Source of the DNA: CAZJYI01 sp964550025
GTDB lineage: Bacteria > Verrucomicrobiota > Kiritimatiellia > UBA8416 > CAYOBW01
NCBI GenBank assembly: GCA_964550025.1
Contig: CAZJYI010000004.1
Span: forward strand, 62,001 to 126,000
Direction: 5' to 3'
Length of the DNA: 64,000 nucleotides
The notes under the pieces were generated by a model. It saw only the letters and a list, made by a program, of their open reading frames with translations. It had not been told where the DNA came from and searched no databases. This document shows positions 36,692 to 45,309 of the stretch, piece after piece (position 1 is the first letter of the stretch; every line of letters starts with the position of its first letter). The translations under genes were made by a program, and so were the position numbers.

Positions 36692-36895
36692 ATGATCCCC
36701 GGCAAGTCGTTGTTGGCAGCATTCCTGCTCGCCTCCATCACTGTTGCGTCCGGGAAGCCCCCGCGCGTGTTTATCCTCGACGGGAAGGCACTGTTGGAGA
36801 ACCGCCGCAACGTCCGGGCCGGTGACGAGAAGCTCAGGGCGGCCCTGGCGCGGCTCGTGAAGGACGCGGATACCAGGCTGTCCGCGGGCCCTTAG
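36692..36895 (+). pseudogene. N-terminal remnant of an alginate-lyase-like protein
   Basis: 67 aa starting at an ATG 13 bp after the sulfatase stop, with GGAGAGAAGACGG ahead. It has a signal peptide (LLAAFLLASITVASG) and then PPRVFILDGKALLENRRNVR, AGDEKLRAALARLVKDAD, TRLSAGP. This is the typical opening of the alginate-lyase/heparinase-like superfamily, after which about 300 more residues of an (alpha/alpha) barrel are expected. Here a stop follows at once and the next gene begins 24 bp later. A 3' deletion remnant rather than a real small protein. Confidence 0.65.
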
Positions 36896-36919
36896 AGAAC
36901 GATGCATGGAGGATGGGTG

Positions 36920-37789
36920 ATGAGCAAAGCCAGGACGCTACGCAAGCTGTTGGAGGAGCCCGGTATCATCGTGTTGCCGGGGGTGTACGATTGCATTGGC
37001 GCGAAGCTGATTGAGAAGGTCGGGTTCGAAGTCGTGTTCACCAGCGGATTCGGCATTTCCGGAGCGACTCTGGGGAAGCCGGACTTCGGCCTGCTGACGG
37101 CCACGGAAGTGATCTACAGCGTCGGGCGGATGGCGGACGCTGTCAGCATCCCCCTGGTGGCAGACATCGATACGGGGTACGGCAACCCTCTGAATGTGTA
37201 CCGAACGGTCTCGGACCTGCGGCGATTCGACGTAGCGGGCTTCATTCTCGAGGACCAGTTGTGGCCCAAGAAGTGTGGCCACTTTGCCGGCAAGCGCGTC
37301 ATTCCTAAGGAAGAGCACGTCGAGAAGATCCGGGCGGCCGTTGAGGCGAGGGGTGAGAGCGGGATGGTGATCATCGGGCGTACGGATGCACGGGCGCCCC
37401 TGGGATTGGATGATGCGATCGAACGTGGGCACGCCTATCGCGAAGCGGGGGCAGACGTCGTGTTTGTTGAAGCGCCGCAGTCCATTGAGGAGTTGCGTGC
37501 CGTCGCAGAGGCGTTTCCTGAGACGCCCCTGTTTGCCAACATGATTGAAGGCGGCAAAACGCCTCTGCTCACAGCCGCCGAGCTCGAGGAGCTCGGGTAC
37601 AAGATCGTGGTCTTTCCGTTGTCCGGTCTGTTCGCGGCCACGAGTGCGATGGCGGCGTGCTTCGAGCACCTCAAGACACACGGCACGACCGATGGGTTTG
37701 ACATCGGCTCGGTGTCCTTCGGCGAGTTCGAAGACCTGATTGGTGTCCCGGCCTTCCGCGAGCGCGAACGGCGCTTCGGTTTGGAATAG
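36920..37789 (+). CDS. Isocitrate lyase / PEP mutase superfamily enzyme
   Basis: 289 aa. The ATG at 36920 is preferred to 36902 because GGAGG lies 7 nt upstream of it. PGVYDCIGAKLIEKVGF, VADIDTGYGNPLNVYRTV (Mg-binding Asp region), LEDQLWPKKCGHFAGKRVI (loop Cys119) and IIGRTDARAPLGLDDAIERG are the family blocks. The KKCGH loop is the lyase version (2-methylisocitrate lyase PrpB, isocitrate lyase) rather than the PEP-mutase version, and it also occurs in related oxaloacetate- or methylmalate-processing enzymes. Cytoplasmic. It catalyses C-C bond cleavage of a 2-hydroxy- or 2-oxo-dicarboxylate; the exact substrate is not readable. Context with sulfatases suggests a sugar-acid breakdown route, but this is conjecture. 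Confidence 0.88.
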   Translation: MSKARTLRKLLEEPGIIVLPGVYDCIGAKLIEKVGFEVVFTSGFGISGATLGKPDFGLLTATEVIYSVGRMADAVSIPLVADIDTGYGNPLNVYRTVSDLRRFDVAGFILEDQLWPKKCGHFAGKRVIPKEEHVEKIRAAVEARGESGMVIIGRTDARAPLGLDDAIERGHAYREAGADVVFVEAPQSIEELRAVAEAFPETPLFANMIEGGKTPLLTAAELEELGYKIVVFPLSGLFAATSAMAACFEHLKTHGTTDGFDIGSVSFGEFEDLIGVPAFRERERRFGLE

Positions 37790-37839
37790 CCGGGTGGCCG
37801 AAGAAACCGCTGAGTGAGACTGTGATCGGGGTGTAGCAT

Positions 37840-38037
37840 TTGAAGGAGATGATGGCCGTGAGTCATACCGTTTCGGCGCTTCGCGCAGTCAGCCTGATCA
37901 TGCTGGACCACCGTCTCAATCCCGATGACATCTCGCGTTGCCGTCCGCCGCGGATTGACGACCTTCCGTACGCCCGCGATGCGGCCCTGCTCGACGAGGT
38001 CCGCGAGGATATCGCACGAATGATCGCCGGACAGTGA
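37840..38037 (+). CDS. Short hypothetical ORF in a region of gene remnants
   Basis: 65 codons (MKEMMAVSHTVSALRAV...VREDIARMIAGQ) in the gap 37790-38204. AAGGAG overlaps the proposed start, and an ATG at 37849 or 37852 would have better spacing. No family recognised. Right after it, in another frame (38045-38150), the peptide SGFTYDGPAGKMG, NPHLHSDDFNSFFSG resembles the end of GH116/GBA2-like glycosidases ('AGFTYNGxxKxMGF...F.SFF'). Both are more likely pieces of a decayed gene than functional genes. Confidence 0.3.
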   Translation: MKEMMAVSHTVSALRAVSLIMLDHRLNPDDISRCRPPRIDDLPYARDAALLDEVREDIARMIAGQ

Positions 38038-38204
38038 GTGGAATGTGTTGCTGGCGGTCAGCGGCTTCACGTATGATGGACCCGCCGGCAAGATGGGGTC
38101 CAATCCGCATTTGCATTCGGACGATTTCAACAGCTTCTTCTCGGGCGTACGACGGTGGCGACTCGGAAGACACTGCAGGTGGAACTCGAAACGGGAGATG
38201 GGAA

Positions 38205-38738
38205 ATGAAGTATGTCGCATTGATCGCAATCGCGTTCGTCGTGGCCGGCTGTGCAACGACTGGAGATTGGGAGACAACCCTTGATCGGCGGATGCCGGTC
38301 TATGGGCATCGCAACTGGATCGTGGTAGCCGATTCGGCCTATCCCAAGCAGAGTGCGGCGGGCATCGAGACTATCTACACCGGTGCCGGACAGATAGAGG
38401 TGCTCGCGGAGGTACTGGAGGCCGTGGATGAGGCCGCGCACGTTCAACCGGTCATCATGCTTGATGCCGAGCTGGACTCCGTTGCCGAGAAGGCGGCACC
38501 CGGCGTGGATGCCTACCGCGCCGAGTTGAAGGAGCTTCTCGGGGACCGCCCGATCAAGGTGATGCCGCACGAGGACATCATCAGCCAGCTCGACGAAGGA
38601 GCGAAGCTGTTCAACATCCTCCTGCTCAAGGCCGACATGACGATCCCGTACACCTCCGTGTTCATCGAGCTCGACTGCGGGTATTGGAATGCGGACAAGG
38701 AAGCGGCGCTGCGCAAGGCGTTCAAGGCTGAGAAGTGA
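38205..38738 (+). CDS. RbsD/FucU-like lipoprotein
   Basis: 177 aa. The ATG at 38205 follows GGGAGAUGGG-type purines and starts a lipoprotein signal (ALIAIAFVVAGCATTG), so Cys15 would be lipidated. The mature part YGHRNWIVVADSAYPKQSA, GIETIYTGAGQIEVLAEVLE, VQPVIMLDAELDSV has the pattern of the RbsD/FucU mutarotase fold ('GH.d.ivIaDag.P'). Classical RbsD and FucU interconvert pyranose forms of ribose or L-fucose in the cytoplasm; a lipid-anchored periplasmic version is unusual. The start fits a role near sugar uptake (with GH20 next and the ABC importer further on). Function inferred from fold only. Confidence 0.65.
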   Translation: MKYVALIAIAFVVAGCATTGDWETTLDRRMPVYGHRNWIVVADSAYPKQSAAGIETIYTGAGQIEVLAEVLEAVDEAAHVQPVIMLDAELDSVAEKAAPGVDAYRAELKELLGDRPIKVMPHEDIISQLDEGAKLFNILLLKADMTIPYTSVFIELDCGYWNADKEAALRKAFKAEK

Positions 38739-39059
38739 CGTGAACAGGCATGCACTGCGCTATCGACTGGTTGTCGCGCCCGTCGCGCTGAGCGGGGACG
38801 TAGCCAGGAAAGCCTGGAAGAACTGGACAGGCAGCGACACTCGCTGAAACCTGCCCTGGGCGGCGATGACGAGGGCGACTGGCGAAGCGAGCTCGATCAT
38901 GAAGAGCCAGGCTACTATCCTCTCGATGAGATCCGGCTGGGACCTGGTTGGGAATTCGCCGTGGGCGGGGGATTCGGATCCGCCCCCAATGACTTGACAG
39001 CGCCTACGTCCGACCCCGCGGGGTTCGCACCCTGGCCAAACAGAAAGGTAGCATACACC
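38739..39059. other. 321-bp gap, no supported gene
   Basis: An open plus-strand frame runs into the GH20 gene (FAVGGGFGSAPND...) but lacks a start with ribosome-binding site and any recognisable domain. The real GH20 start is the ATG at 39060. No clear promoter or terminator was identified. Confidence 0.4.
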
Positions 39060-41216
39060 ATGACACAACGACTTCTCACGGTGCTGTTGTCACTGGCATA
39101 CTGGGTGACACCTGTACTCCTCCATGCGGAGTCGCCCGCTCTTGTCCCCAAGCCGCAAGCCGTGGTTGCCGGTAAGGGAACGTTCCGGATCGCCCCCGAA
39201 ACAATCACGATCTGCTATCGGGACGACCGACTGGTGTTTGCCGCGTCATGGCTGTCGGAGCAGCTTTCGCGAACGTTCGACAGGGAGGTGAAACCCCACC
39301 CGGTCGACTCGACGCCCGCCCGCAACAGCATCGTCTTCGAGTGGGCGACGGGGCAAACGGCTCCACGGCCGGAAGGCTACCGCCTTGTGGTGACGGAGCG
39401 TCGAGCAACAATTTCGGCAAGCGATCCGTCGGGCGCCCTTTACGGCGCGGTTACCCTGTTGCAGCTCGGCCCGGCAGAGGCGTTTCGAAACCTCGCGCTC
39501 GTCGATTCCGTCCCGGGCGGGGATCCGGGCAAGGAAAACCGCCGGGCCCCACGGTGGCATCGCGTGCAACATCCGACGCCGAAACCGATTGGTGCATTCT
39601 CCGTTCCCTGCCTATCGATCGACGATGCTCCGCGATTCAAATGGCGCGGACTCCTGATCGATCCTGCCCGTTTCTACATCTCCATCGAAGAGATGAAGCG
39701 GTATGTCGACTACATGCTTCTGCACAAGCTCAACAGATTGCAAGTCCACTTCACGGACAGCCAGGGCTGGCGAATCGACATCAGGAAGTACCCGGCGTTG
39801 GTTACGACCGGGGCGATCGGTGTTGGCAACCAACGGAAGAATGTCCGCACATACCCGGAAGAGGACTCCAAGCCGAAAGGCTGCTACTTCTATACCCGGG
39901 AGGAGCTCAAAGACGTCGTCGCCTATGCCGCCGATCGAGGCGTTACGGTGGTGCCGGAGATCGAGATGCCGGGACACACCGGCGCGTTGTTGCGCAGTTG
40001 CCCCGAATTGAATTGCCGGGGAAGCGACCGGATCAGGCCGGGCCATTCCATCTGCGTTGGGCAGGAGAATACCTATCGGACGCTCGAGAACATACTCGAT
40101 GAAGTCATGGAGGTTTTCCCGAGCCGGTATATCCATCTCGGGACGGACGAATGCTGGCGGGGAAACTGGGAACACTGTACGGATTGCCGGTCGAAGATGA
40201 AGGAGCTCGGGGTGAGCGAGACGCTCCCGCTACACGGCTATTTCGTTGAGCGCATGTCGGACTATCTTCAATCGAAGGGGCGGACGGCGGCCGGGTGGGA
40301 CGAGATCTTCGAAACGGGAAGCAAACCGGGGATCCTGGGCATGTTCTGGCGAGGGCATTCACCGGCGGTCGTCCGCATGGTGAAAGAGGCCGCCCAGAAG
40401 GGACAGCTCCTCGTGACGACACCGACCACGCATTGCTACCTCGACTACCGTCAGGCGAAGACACTGGATAACGATCCGCGCGGTCTGGGAAACCGCGTCA
40501 TCTCGCTGGCAAAGACGTATAGCTTTGAACCCATCCCCGACTATCTCGCCGAGGAACTGCACCCCAATATCGTCGGATTGCAGGGCAATCTGTGGGGTGA
40601 GTTGTTGCTCAGCTTCCCGCACATGCTCTACCAGACGTGGCCGCGCGCCTGCGCCCTGGCCGAGGTGGGGTGGTCTGACGCAGAAGGTCGCGACTACGAA
40701 GAGTTCCTCGCGCGGCTGAAAGAGACCCACCTGCCGCGACTGCGCGCCGCCGGTGTTACGTTTCGAGAGCCCGGTCCGGAAGACGAGCCGAGGGCCGGGC
40801 GTCCGGGGCCGGTGAAGGCGGATCAAAACGGGGCGTTCACGCTCAACGGCCGGAACGCGATGATCGACGGCGTGGGCATTCGATACTACGAACCCTTCGA
40901 CACCATCGGGTATTGGACTCATCCCGCCGACACCGTCGCCTGGAAACTGGCGAACGTCAAACCGGGCGACTACCGAGTGGTGGTGTCGCAAGCGGGACCG
41001 GCGGCCTGGAAGGAGCACCGGTACAAGGTGACCATAGGCGGCGAGCAATTGACCGCGAATGTGGCGCCGACCGGTAGCATGAGCAAGCATGCCGAGAAAG
41101 AAATCGGAAGGGTGCGAATCACCAAGTCCGGCGATTACGATCTCTCCGTGGTTCCGGTCGAGTTTGATGACGCCCTGATGAACCTGCGTTCCGTCCGGCT
41201 CATTCCCGTGCCGTAA
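39060..41216 (+). CDS. Secreted GH20 beta-N-acetylhexosaminidase
   Basis: 718 aa. ATG at 39060 (AAAGG about 10 nt upstream) with signal peptide (LLTVLLSLAYWVTPVLLHAE). GH20b-type domain first (VPKPQAVVAGKGTFRIAPE, YGAVTLLQL), then the TIM barrel: FKWRGLLIDPARFYISIEEMK, LNRLQVHFTDSQGWRIDIRK, PEIEMPGHTGAL, and the catalytic pair in HLGTDECW (Asp363 polarises the substrate acetamido group, Glu364 is the acid). WAGWDEI-like AAGWDEIF and LWGELL follow. Between the small domain and the barrel about 45 residues (GGDPGKENRRAPRWHR) are extra relative to usual members. The last 130 residues (YYEPFDTIGYWTHPADTVAW) form a carbohydrate-binding-like sandwich. It releases terminal GlcNAc or GalNAc by substrate-assisted catalysis outside the cytoplasm. 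Confidence 0.92.
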   Translation: MTQRLLTVLLSLAYWVTPVLLHAESPALVPKPQAVVAGKGTFRIAPETITICYRDDRLVFAASWLSEQLSRTFDREVKPHPVDSTPARNSIVFEWATGQTAPRPEGYRLVVTERRATISASDPSGALYGAVTLLQLGPAEAFRNLALVDSVPGGDPGKENRRAPRWHRVQHPTPKPIGAFSVPCLSIDDAPRFKWRGLLIDPARFYISIEEMKRYVDYMLLHKLNRLQVHFTDSQGWRIDIRKYPALVTTGAIGVGNQRKNVRTYPEEDSKPKGCYFYTREELKDVVAYAADRGVTVVPEIEMPGHTGALLRSCPELNCRGSDRIRPGHSICVGQENTYRTLENILDEVMEVFPSRYIHLGTDECWRGNWEHCTDCRSKMKELGVSETLPLHGYFVERMSDYLQSKGRTAAGWDEIFETGSKPGILGMFWRGHSPAVVRMVKEAAQKGQLLVTTPTTHCYLDYRQAKTLDNDPRGLGNRVISLAKTYSFEPIPDYLAEELHPNIVGLQGNLWGELLLSFPHMLYQTWPRACALAEVGWSDAEGRDYEEFLARLKETHLPRLRAAGVTFREPGPEDEPRAGRPGPVKADQNGAFTLNGRNAMIDGVGIRYYEPFDTIGYWTHPADTVAWKLANVKPGDYRVVVSQAGPAAWKEHRYKVTIGGEQLTANVAPTGSMSKHAEKEIGRVRITKSGDYDLSVVPVEFDDALMNLRSVRLIPVP

Positions 41217-41404
41217 CCCGACGGCTCTATCCCTGGCAAGGAACGCTCAGCATTTCGACGACAAGCTAAGGCCGGACAGGAACGAAATCAGGTTTGAGCA
41301 CCATGCGGTGATGGGCTTGTACGGTCACGACGACGGCATGATCGGCCTGCAGGGAGTGACGGTCGTCCCGGCGGGCCGTTGTGTCGTGGATGCCGAACGG
41401 AACG

Positions 41405-42151
41405 TCAAGGCTCTGAGTCGGTCGCCGACCGCAGCGCGACATGCACCCGGGCTACCCCGCCCATGTAGTGGCTCATGCCAAAGTCGCCGGCGGAGAGTTT
41501 CATGTGCTGCAAGCATTTGGCGGGGCGCTTGTTGATCTCATGCCAGAGTCCCAGGTAGAGGTGGGCATACTGCATCGCCTGACGCCGTCTGGCCTTTGGG
41601 GCTTCCCTGGCGGCGGTCAGCACCTGTTGCTCTGACCCGGTTCCGGCGAGAAGACGGTAGATAGCGGCCATGGGAATGCGCGTGTCGCGCTTGGTGTCGA
41701 TGGGGATCAGGACCTTCCTGGCGGCTGCCACGCTCCTTAGACGCGCCAGGCAGAGAAAATGCCAGGCTGCGTTCTCGACGTCGTGGGGATTCACCGTTTG
41801 GTGGCGCTCGAACTGCTCCCGGCCCTTCTGGTATTCGCCCGCGTAATAGTAGCTGATCCCCCGCTGCCAGTGTTGCGGATCGCGGGTCGGAACCAGCGCA
41901 ATCACCCGGTCAAAATCGCGAATCGACTCGCGAATGTGACCCGCCAGAAAATGCGCTTCCCCCCGAAGCTGCAACACGCGCGCGTCGTCCGGGTTCCGGG
42001 CCAGCCAAGCCGAGCACTGAGCAATCCGCTCCTCGGGCGGGGCGGCGGGGACCACGCAAACAAAGACCAGGATGAAGCTGATGACTGTTCGTACCACGAC
42101 CCCCACGATACCCTGAATTCCCCCAATGGCAAGATCCCGTTCTCGAGCCAT
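41405..42151 (-). CDS. Small TPR-repeat protein
   Basis: About 248 aa from the ATG at 42151; the start is uncertain because a GTG nearer to the hydrophobic segment (VRTVISFILVFVCVVPA) is also possible and no strong ribosome-binding site stands out. After the signal or anchor come TPR-like helices (ERIAQCSAWLARNPDDARVL, LRGEAHFLAGHIRESIRDFD, WQRGISYYYAGEYQKGREQF). It is exported or membrane-tethered and probably mediates protein contacts. It is divergent from the ABC importer operon, with about 90 bp between starts holding both promoters. The 188 bp downstream of it (41217-41404) contain no supported gene. Confidence 0.7.
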   Translation of the reverse strand: MARERDLAIGGIQGIVGVVVRTVISFILVFVCVVPAAPPEERIAQCSAWLARNPDDARVLQLRGEAHFLAGHIRESIRDFDRVIALVPTRDPQHWQRGISYYYAGEYQKGREQFERHQTVNPHDVENAAWHFLCLARLRSVAAARKVLIPIDTKRDTRIPMAAIYRLLAGTGSEQQVLTAAREAPKARRRQAMQYAHLYLGLWHEINKRPAKCLQHMKLSAGDFGMSHYMGGVARVHVALRSATDSEP

Positions 42152-42241
42152 GAGAATCGTCTGTGGACTATGTGGCACCCGCATGGTACGAAGACGAGGT
42201 GTCGGACAGGCTCATGGGGAGTTGATTCCGCACGTTGGATC

Positions 42242-44308
42242 ATGCTCAGAACGACCATGACGTTCCTCGTTCTCGGTCTGGCTCTCATGCTGCTGCCCGG
42301 CATGCTGCTCGAGCCTCTGCGGCCGGGCCCGGTGCCTGCCGGCGAGGAGGTCGCCGTCGACGGCCCCTACACCCGGCATCCGGATTGGGGGCATCACCTC
42401 AATCTCGCGGACTTCAGGGAACGCGGAGGGGCGTTGCCTCCGTACCAGGAGTCGCCGCTGCTTGCCCGCCGGGTGGAGGCCGGAGAACTGCCGCCGGTGG
42501 CGGAACGCCTTCCCGCGAACCCGCTCGTCATGATCCCGTGGGAGAAACCCGGACGCTACGGCGGCAAGCTGAGGTATACGGAGTATACAACGCGTTACTG
42601 CCACTACCTGCGTCATCTGAACAAGACCCCCCTGCTTGAGCCCGTCACGGAACGCGGCGCCTGCAGCCCTTTCTGCTGGATCGCCAACCGGCCCGAACCG
42701 GGGATCATCGAGAGCTGGTCGGTGAACGACGATGCGACAGCCTTCACGTTCACCATCCGTCGCGGTCTGAAATGGTCGGACGGCACGCCGGTGACGACGG
42801 AAAACGTGGATTTCTTCTTCAACTCCGTGATGTTCAACAAGGACGTCACGCCGGCCCTGCCGGAGCATTGGCGCTGGGGGGGCGAGCCGGTCGAGCTTGA
42901 CGTTATGGGGCCCCGCGAGTTCCGCCTGGTGTTCGCCAAATCCTTCGGCGCCTTCCTGGAGCGCATGACCAACATGAGCTGGGCTCACATGATGCTGCCC
43001 AGCCACTACCTTAAGCGATTCCATCGGGATTTCACGTCCATGGACGAACTGGGGCCGATCATGGATGAACACGGATACACACCCAGTGAATGGGGGCGCT
43101 TCTTTCTCAGTATCGGCGGCAGAGGGCTCTCCGCGGGGGAGTTTGTGCCTGAGCGCATGCCTCGCGATCATGCGTATCCAACACTTGGTCCGTGGAATCA
43201 CGCGCGGCAGCCAAACCCCGGTGACTACGTGTTGGAGCGCAATCCATACTACTACAAGGTCGATCCGGAAGGACGGCAACTGCCCTACATCGATCGGCTC
43301 CATCGCTCGTACGTCAGCAATATCCAGATACAGAACCTGAAGATCATGGCCTCGGAGACGGACCTGCAGTTTCAGTTCATACGCCTCAGCGACTACCCGA
43401 TGTTCAAGAGAAGCGAATTGCGCGGCGGTCTTCGGGCGCTGTTGCTGCCGGCGTGGCAGGACCACATGCTGATATACCCAATGAATCTGCAGCCCGCCGA
43501 CCCGAATATCCTGCCGATTCTCGGCGATGCCCGCTTTCGGCGCGCGCTTTCCCTGGCGTTGAACCGCGATGAAATCCGCGAAGTCCTCTTCCTGGGAAAG
43601 GGCATTCCCAGCCAGTACGCGCCCATCCCCGGCTCTCCATGGCACATGCCGGAGTTCAACCGGGCCTTCGCCGATTACGACCCGGAGGCGGCGGCGCGAC
43701 TGCTCGACGAGATGGGGTTGCCATGGGACGAGAAGCGTGAATACCGGCTGACCCCCGATGGCAAGCCGTTTACCTTGCGGATTGATTTCTACGACGTGAG
43801 TCCGACGTCGGCGCCCGGCGCTGAGCTCGCCCGCGAATACTGGTCGGACATCGGAATTCGCACGCGCGCCGAGCAGATGGACGGGGGACGCTTCTGGAAC
43901 ATGCGGGGAGCCAACGAAATCCAGGTTACGGTCTGGTGGGGGGACGGAGCACACCCGGCGGCCCACTCCTTCATCTCGGGCTTTCTCATGACCCGGCCCT
44001 GGGACCTTTGGGACAAGAGCGACGGCCTGTCCGGCGAGGCGCCACAGCCATGGGCGCAGGAGATGCTGCGTCTGAGAGAGCGCTGTTTCGGCGCGCCCGG
44101 CCGCGAGGACCGCCGCCAGGCCGGCATCGACGTATTCCGCATCTTCACCGAGCAGCTGCACTCGATCGGGACCCTCTACGACGTGCCCGTGCCCTTTGTC
44201 TTTAGCCGGCGGCTGCGGAACGTCGCCTCGGGGCAGGCGCGCGGGATCTACGCGGTGGGTGTTGCCGAAGGCGCGGAGCAGTGGTTTTTCGGGGAGGACG
44301 ACGCGTGA
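42242..44308 (+). CDS. ABC importer substrate-binding protein, family 5 (SBP_bac_5)
   Basis: 688 aa from ATG at 42242. No strong ribosome-binding site is adjacent, so the start is moderately sure. A hydrophobic signal (TFLVLGLALMLLPGMLLEPL) without lipobox opens the protein. The body has GGKLRYTEYTTRYCHYL, IIESWSVNDDATAFTFTIRR, GLKWSDGTPVTTENVDFFF, RFRRALSLALNRDEIREVLF and YDPEAAARLLDEMGLPWDEK, all typical of periplasmic oligopeptide/oligosaccharide-binding proteins. It is longer than classical DppA/OppA (about 530 aa), like YejA-type and Thermotoga sugar-binding members. It captures the solute and docks on the permease pair downstream. The stop overlaps the next GTG by 4 nt. Ligand unknown; oligosaccharide is plausible from context. 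Confidence 0.9.
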   Translation: MLRTTMTFLVLGLALMLLPGMLLEPLRPGPVPAGEEVAVDGPYTRHPDWGHHLNLADFRERGGALPPYQESPLLARRVEAGELPPVAERLPANPLVMIPWEKPGRYGGKLRYTEYTTRYCHYLRHLNKTPLLEPVTERGACSPFCWIANRPEPGIIESWSVNDDATAFTFTIRRGLKWSDGTPVTTENVDFFFNSVMFNKDVTPALPEHWRWGGEPVELDVMGPREFRLVFAKSFGAFLERMTNMSWAHMMLPSHYLKRFHRDFTSMDELGPIMDEHGYTPSEWGRFFLSIGGRGLSAGEFVPERMPRDHAYPTLGPWNHARQPNPGDYVLERNPYYYKVDPEGRQLPYIDRLHRSYVSNIQIQNLKIMASETDLQFQFIRLSDYPMFKRSELRGGLRALLLPAWQDHMLIYPMNLQPADPNILPILGDARFRRALSLALNRDEIREVLFLGKGIPSQYAPIPGSPWHMPEFNRAFADYDPEAAARLLDEMGLPWDEKREYRLTPDGKPFTLRIDFYDVSPTSAPGAELAREYWSDIGIRTRAEQMDGGRFWNMRGANEIQVTVWWGDGAHPAAHSFISGFLMTRPWDLWDKSDGLSGEAPQPWAQEMLRLRERCFGAPGREDRRQAGIDVFRIFTEQLHSIGTLYDVPVPFVFSRRLRNVASGQARGIYAVGVAEGAEQWFFGEDDA

Positions 44309-45309
44309 CGATGTGGAAGTACATCCTGCGGCGCCTCGCCTACATGATCGGACTGCTGGTGCTGGTGTCGGTCGTTTCTTTCGTCGTGATCCAGCTTCCG
44401 CCGGGCGATTATCTGACCATGTACATACGCTCACTCGAGGCGAGCGGGCAGAAGGTCGACCAGTCTGAGATCGACGCCATGAAGCGCCAGTACGGGCTCG
44501 ATCTGCCCATGCACAAACAGTACCTGAAATGGGTAGGCGGCATGGCACGGGGGGATTTTGGCCGTTCTCTGCAATGGAACAGGCCGGTAAAGGAACTGAT
44601 CGGCGAGCGGCTGACGCTGACCATCGCCCTGAACGCGGCGGCACTGGTGTTCACCTATGTCTTCGCGATCGCGATCGGCGTCTACTCGGCTACACGACAG
44701 TACTCGATAGGAGACTACGCGTTCACCGTGCTCGGCTTTGTCGGGATGTCCATCCCGAGCTTCCTTTTCGCGCTCATCCTGATGGTCGTCTTCAACAACG
44801 TCTTCGGCCTCAGCGTGGGCGGGCTGTTCTCGCCCGACTACGTTGACGCCCCCTGGAGCTGGGGCAGGGTTGCGGACCTGCTGAAGCACCTGCCACTACC
44901 CGCGGTCATCATGGGGACGGCGGGGGCTGCCGGCCTGATACGCGTGATGCGCGGCTCGCTGTTGGACGAGTTGAACAAGCAGTACGTTGTGACGGCTCGA
45001 ACGAAGGGCCTGTCCGAGATGAAGCTCCTTTTCAAGTACCCCATGCGTGTCGCCGTCAATCCGGTCATCAGCACGATCGGTTGGATCCTGCCCGGACTGG
45101 TTTCGGGCGGCGCCATCGTCGCCGTCGTTCTGAACCTGCCGACGGTTGGGCCGTTGCTTCTGAACGCCTTGTTGGCGCAGGACATGTACCTGGCGGGAAC
45201 ACTGCTACTGTTCCTGTGCTGTCTCACCCTGATCGGCACGTTCATCTCGGACCTGCTGTTGGCCTGGCTTGACCCAAGGGTGCAGTTCGGCGGTGGAGGG
45301 CAGCGCTGA
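44305..45309 (+). CDS. ABC importer permease, DppB/YejB type
   Basis: 334 aa from GTG at 44305, chosen because GGGGAGGA ends 6 nt upstream and the codon overlaps the previous stop (GTGA); ATG at 44311 is the alternative. Six membrane segments, beginning YMIGLLVLVSVVSFVVIQLP. Typical blocks: GLDLPMHKQYLKWVGGMARGDFGRSL, SIPSFLFALILMVVF, and the cytoplasmic coupling loop RGSLLDELNKQYVVTARTKGLSE (EAA motif 'YVxTARAKGL'). It forms the inner-membrane channel with the next gene product. Confidence 0.93.
   Translation: MTMWKYILRRLAYMIGLLVLVSVVSFVVIQLPPGDYLTMYIRSLEASGQKVDQSEIDAMKRQYGLDLPMHKQYLKWVGGMARGDFGRSLQWNRPVKELIGERLTLTIALNAAALVFTYVFAIAIGVYSATRQYSIGDYAFTVLGFVGMSIPSFLFALILMVVFNNVFGLSVGGLFSPDYVDAPWSWGRVADLLKHLPLPAVIMGTAGAAGLIRVMRGSLLDELNKQYVVTARTKGLSEMKLLFKYPMRVAVNPVISTIGWILPGLVSGGAIVAVVLNLPTVGPLLLNALLAQDMYLAGTLLLFLCCLTLIGTFISDLLLAWLDPRVQFGGGGQR

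Noticed and set aside
34693..36810. 705-codon minus-strand open frame opposite the sulfatase
   Set aside because: Shadow of a well-supported sulfatase; no ribosome-binding site or domain.
42212..44644. 810-codon minus-strand open frame opposite the substrate-binding protein
   Set aside because: Antisense shadow of the SBP gene with Arg/Pro-rich, low-sense sequence.
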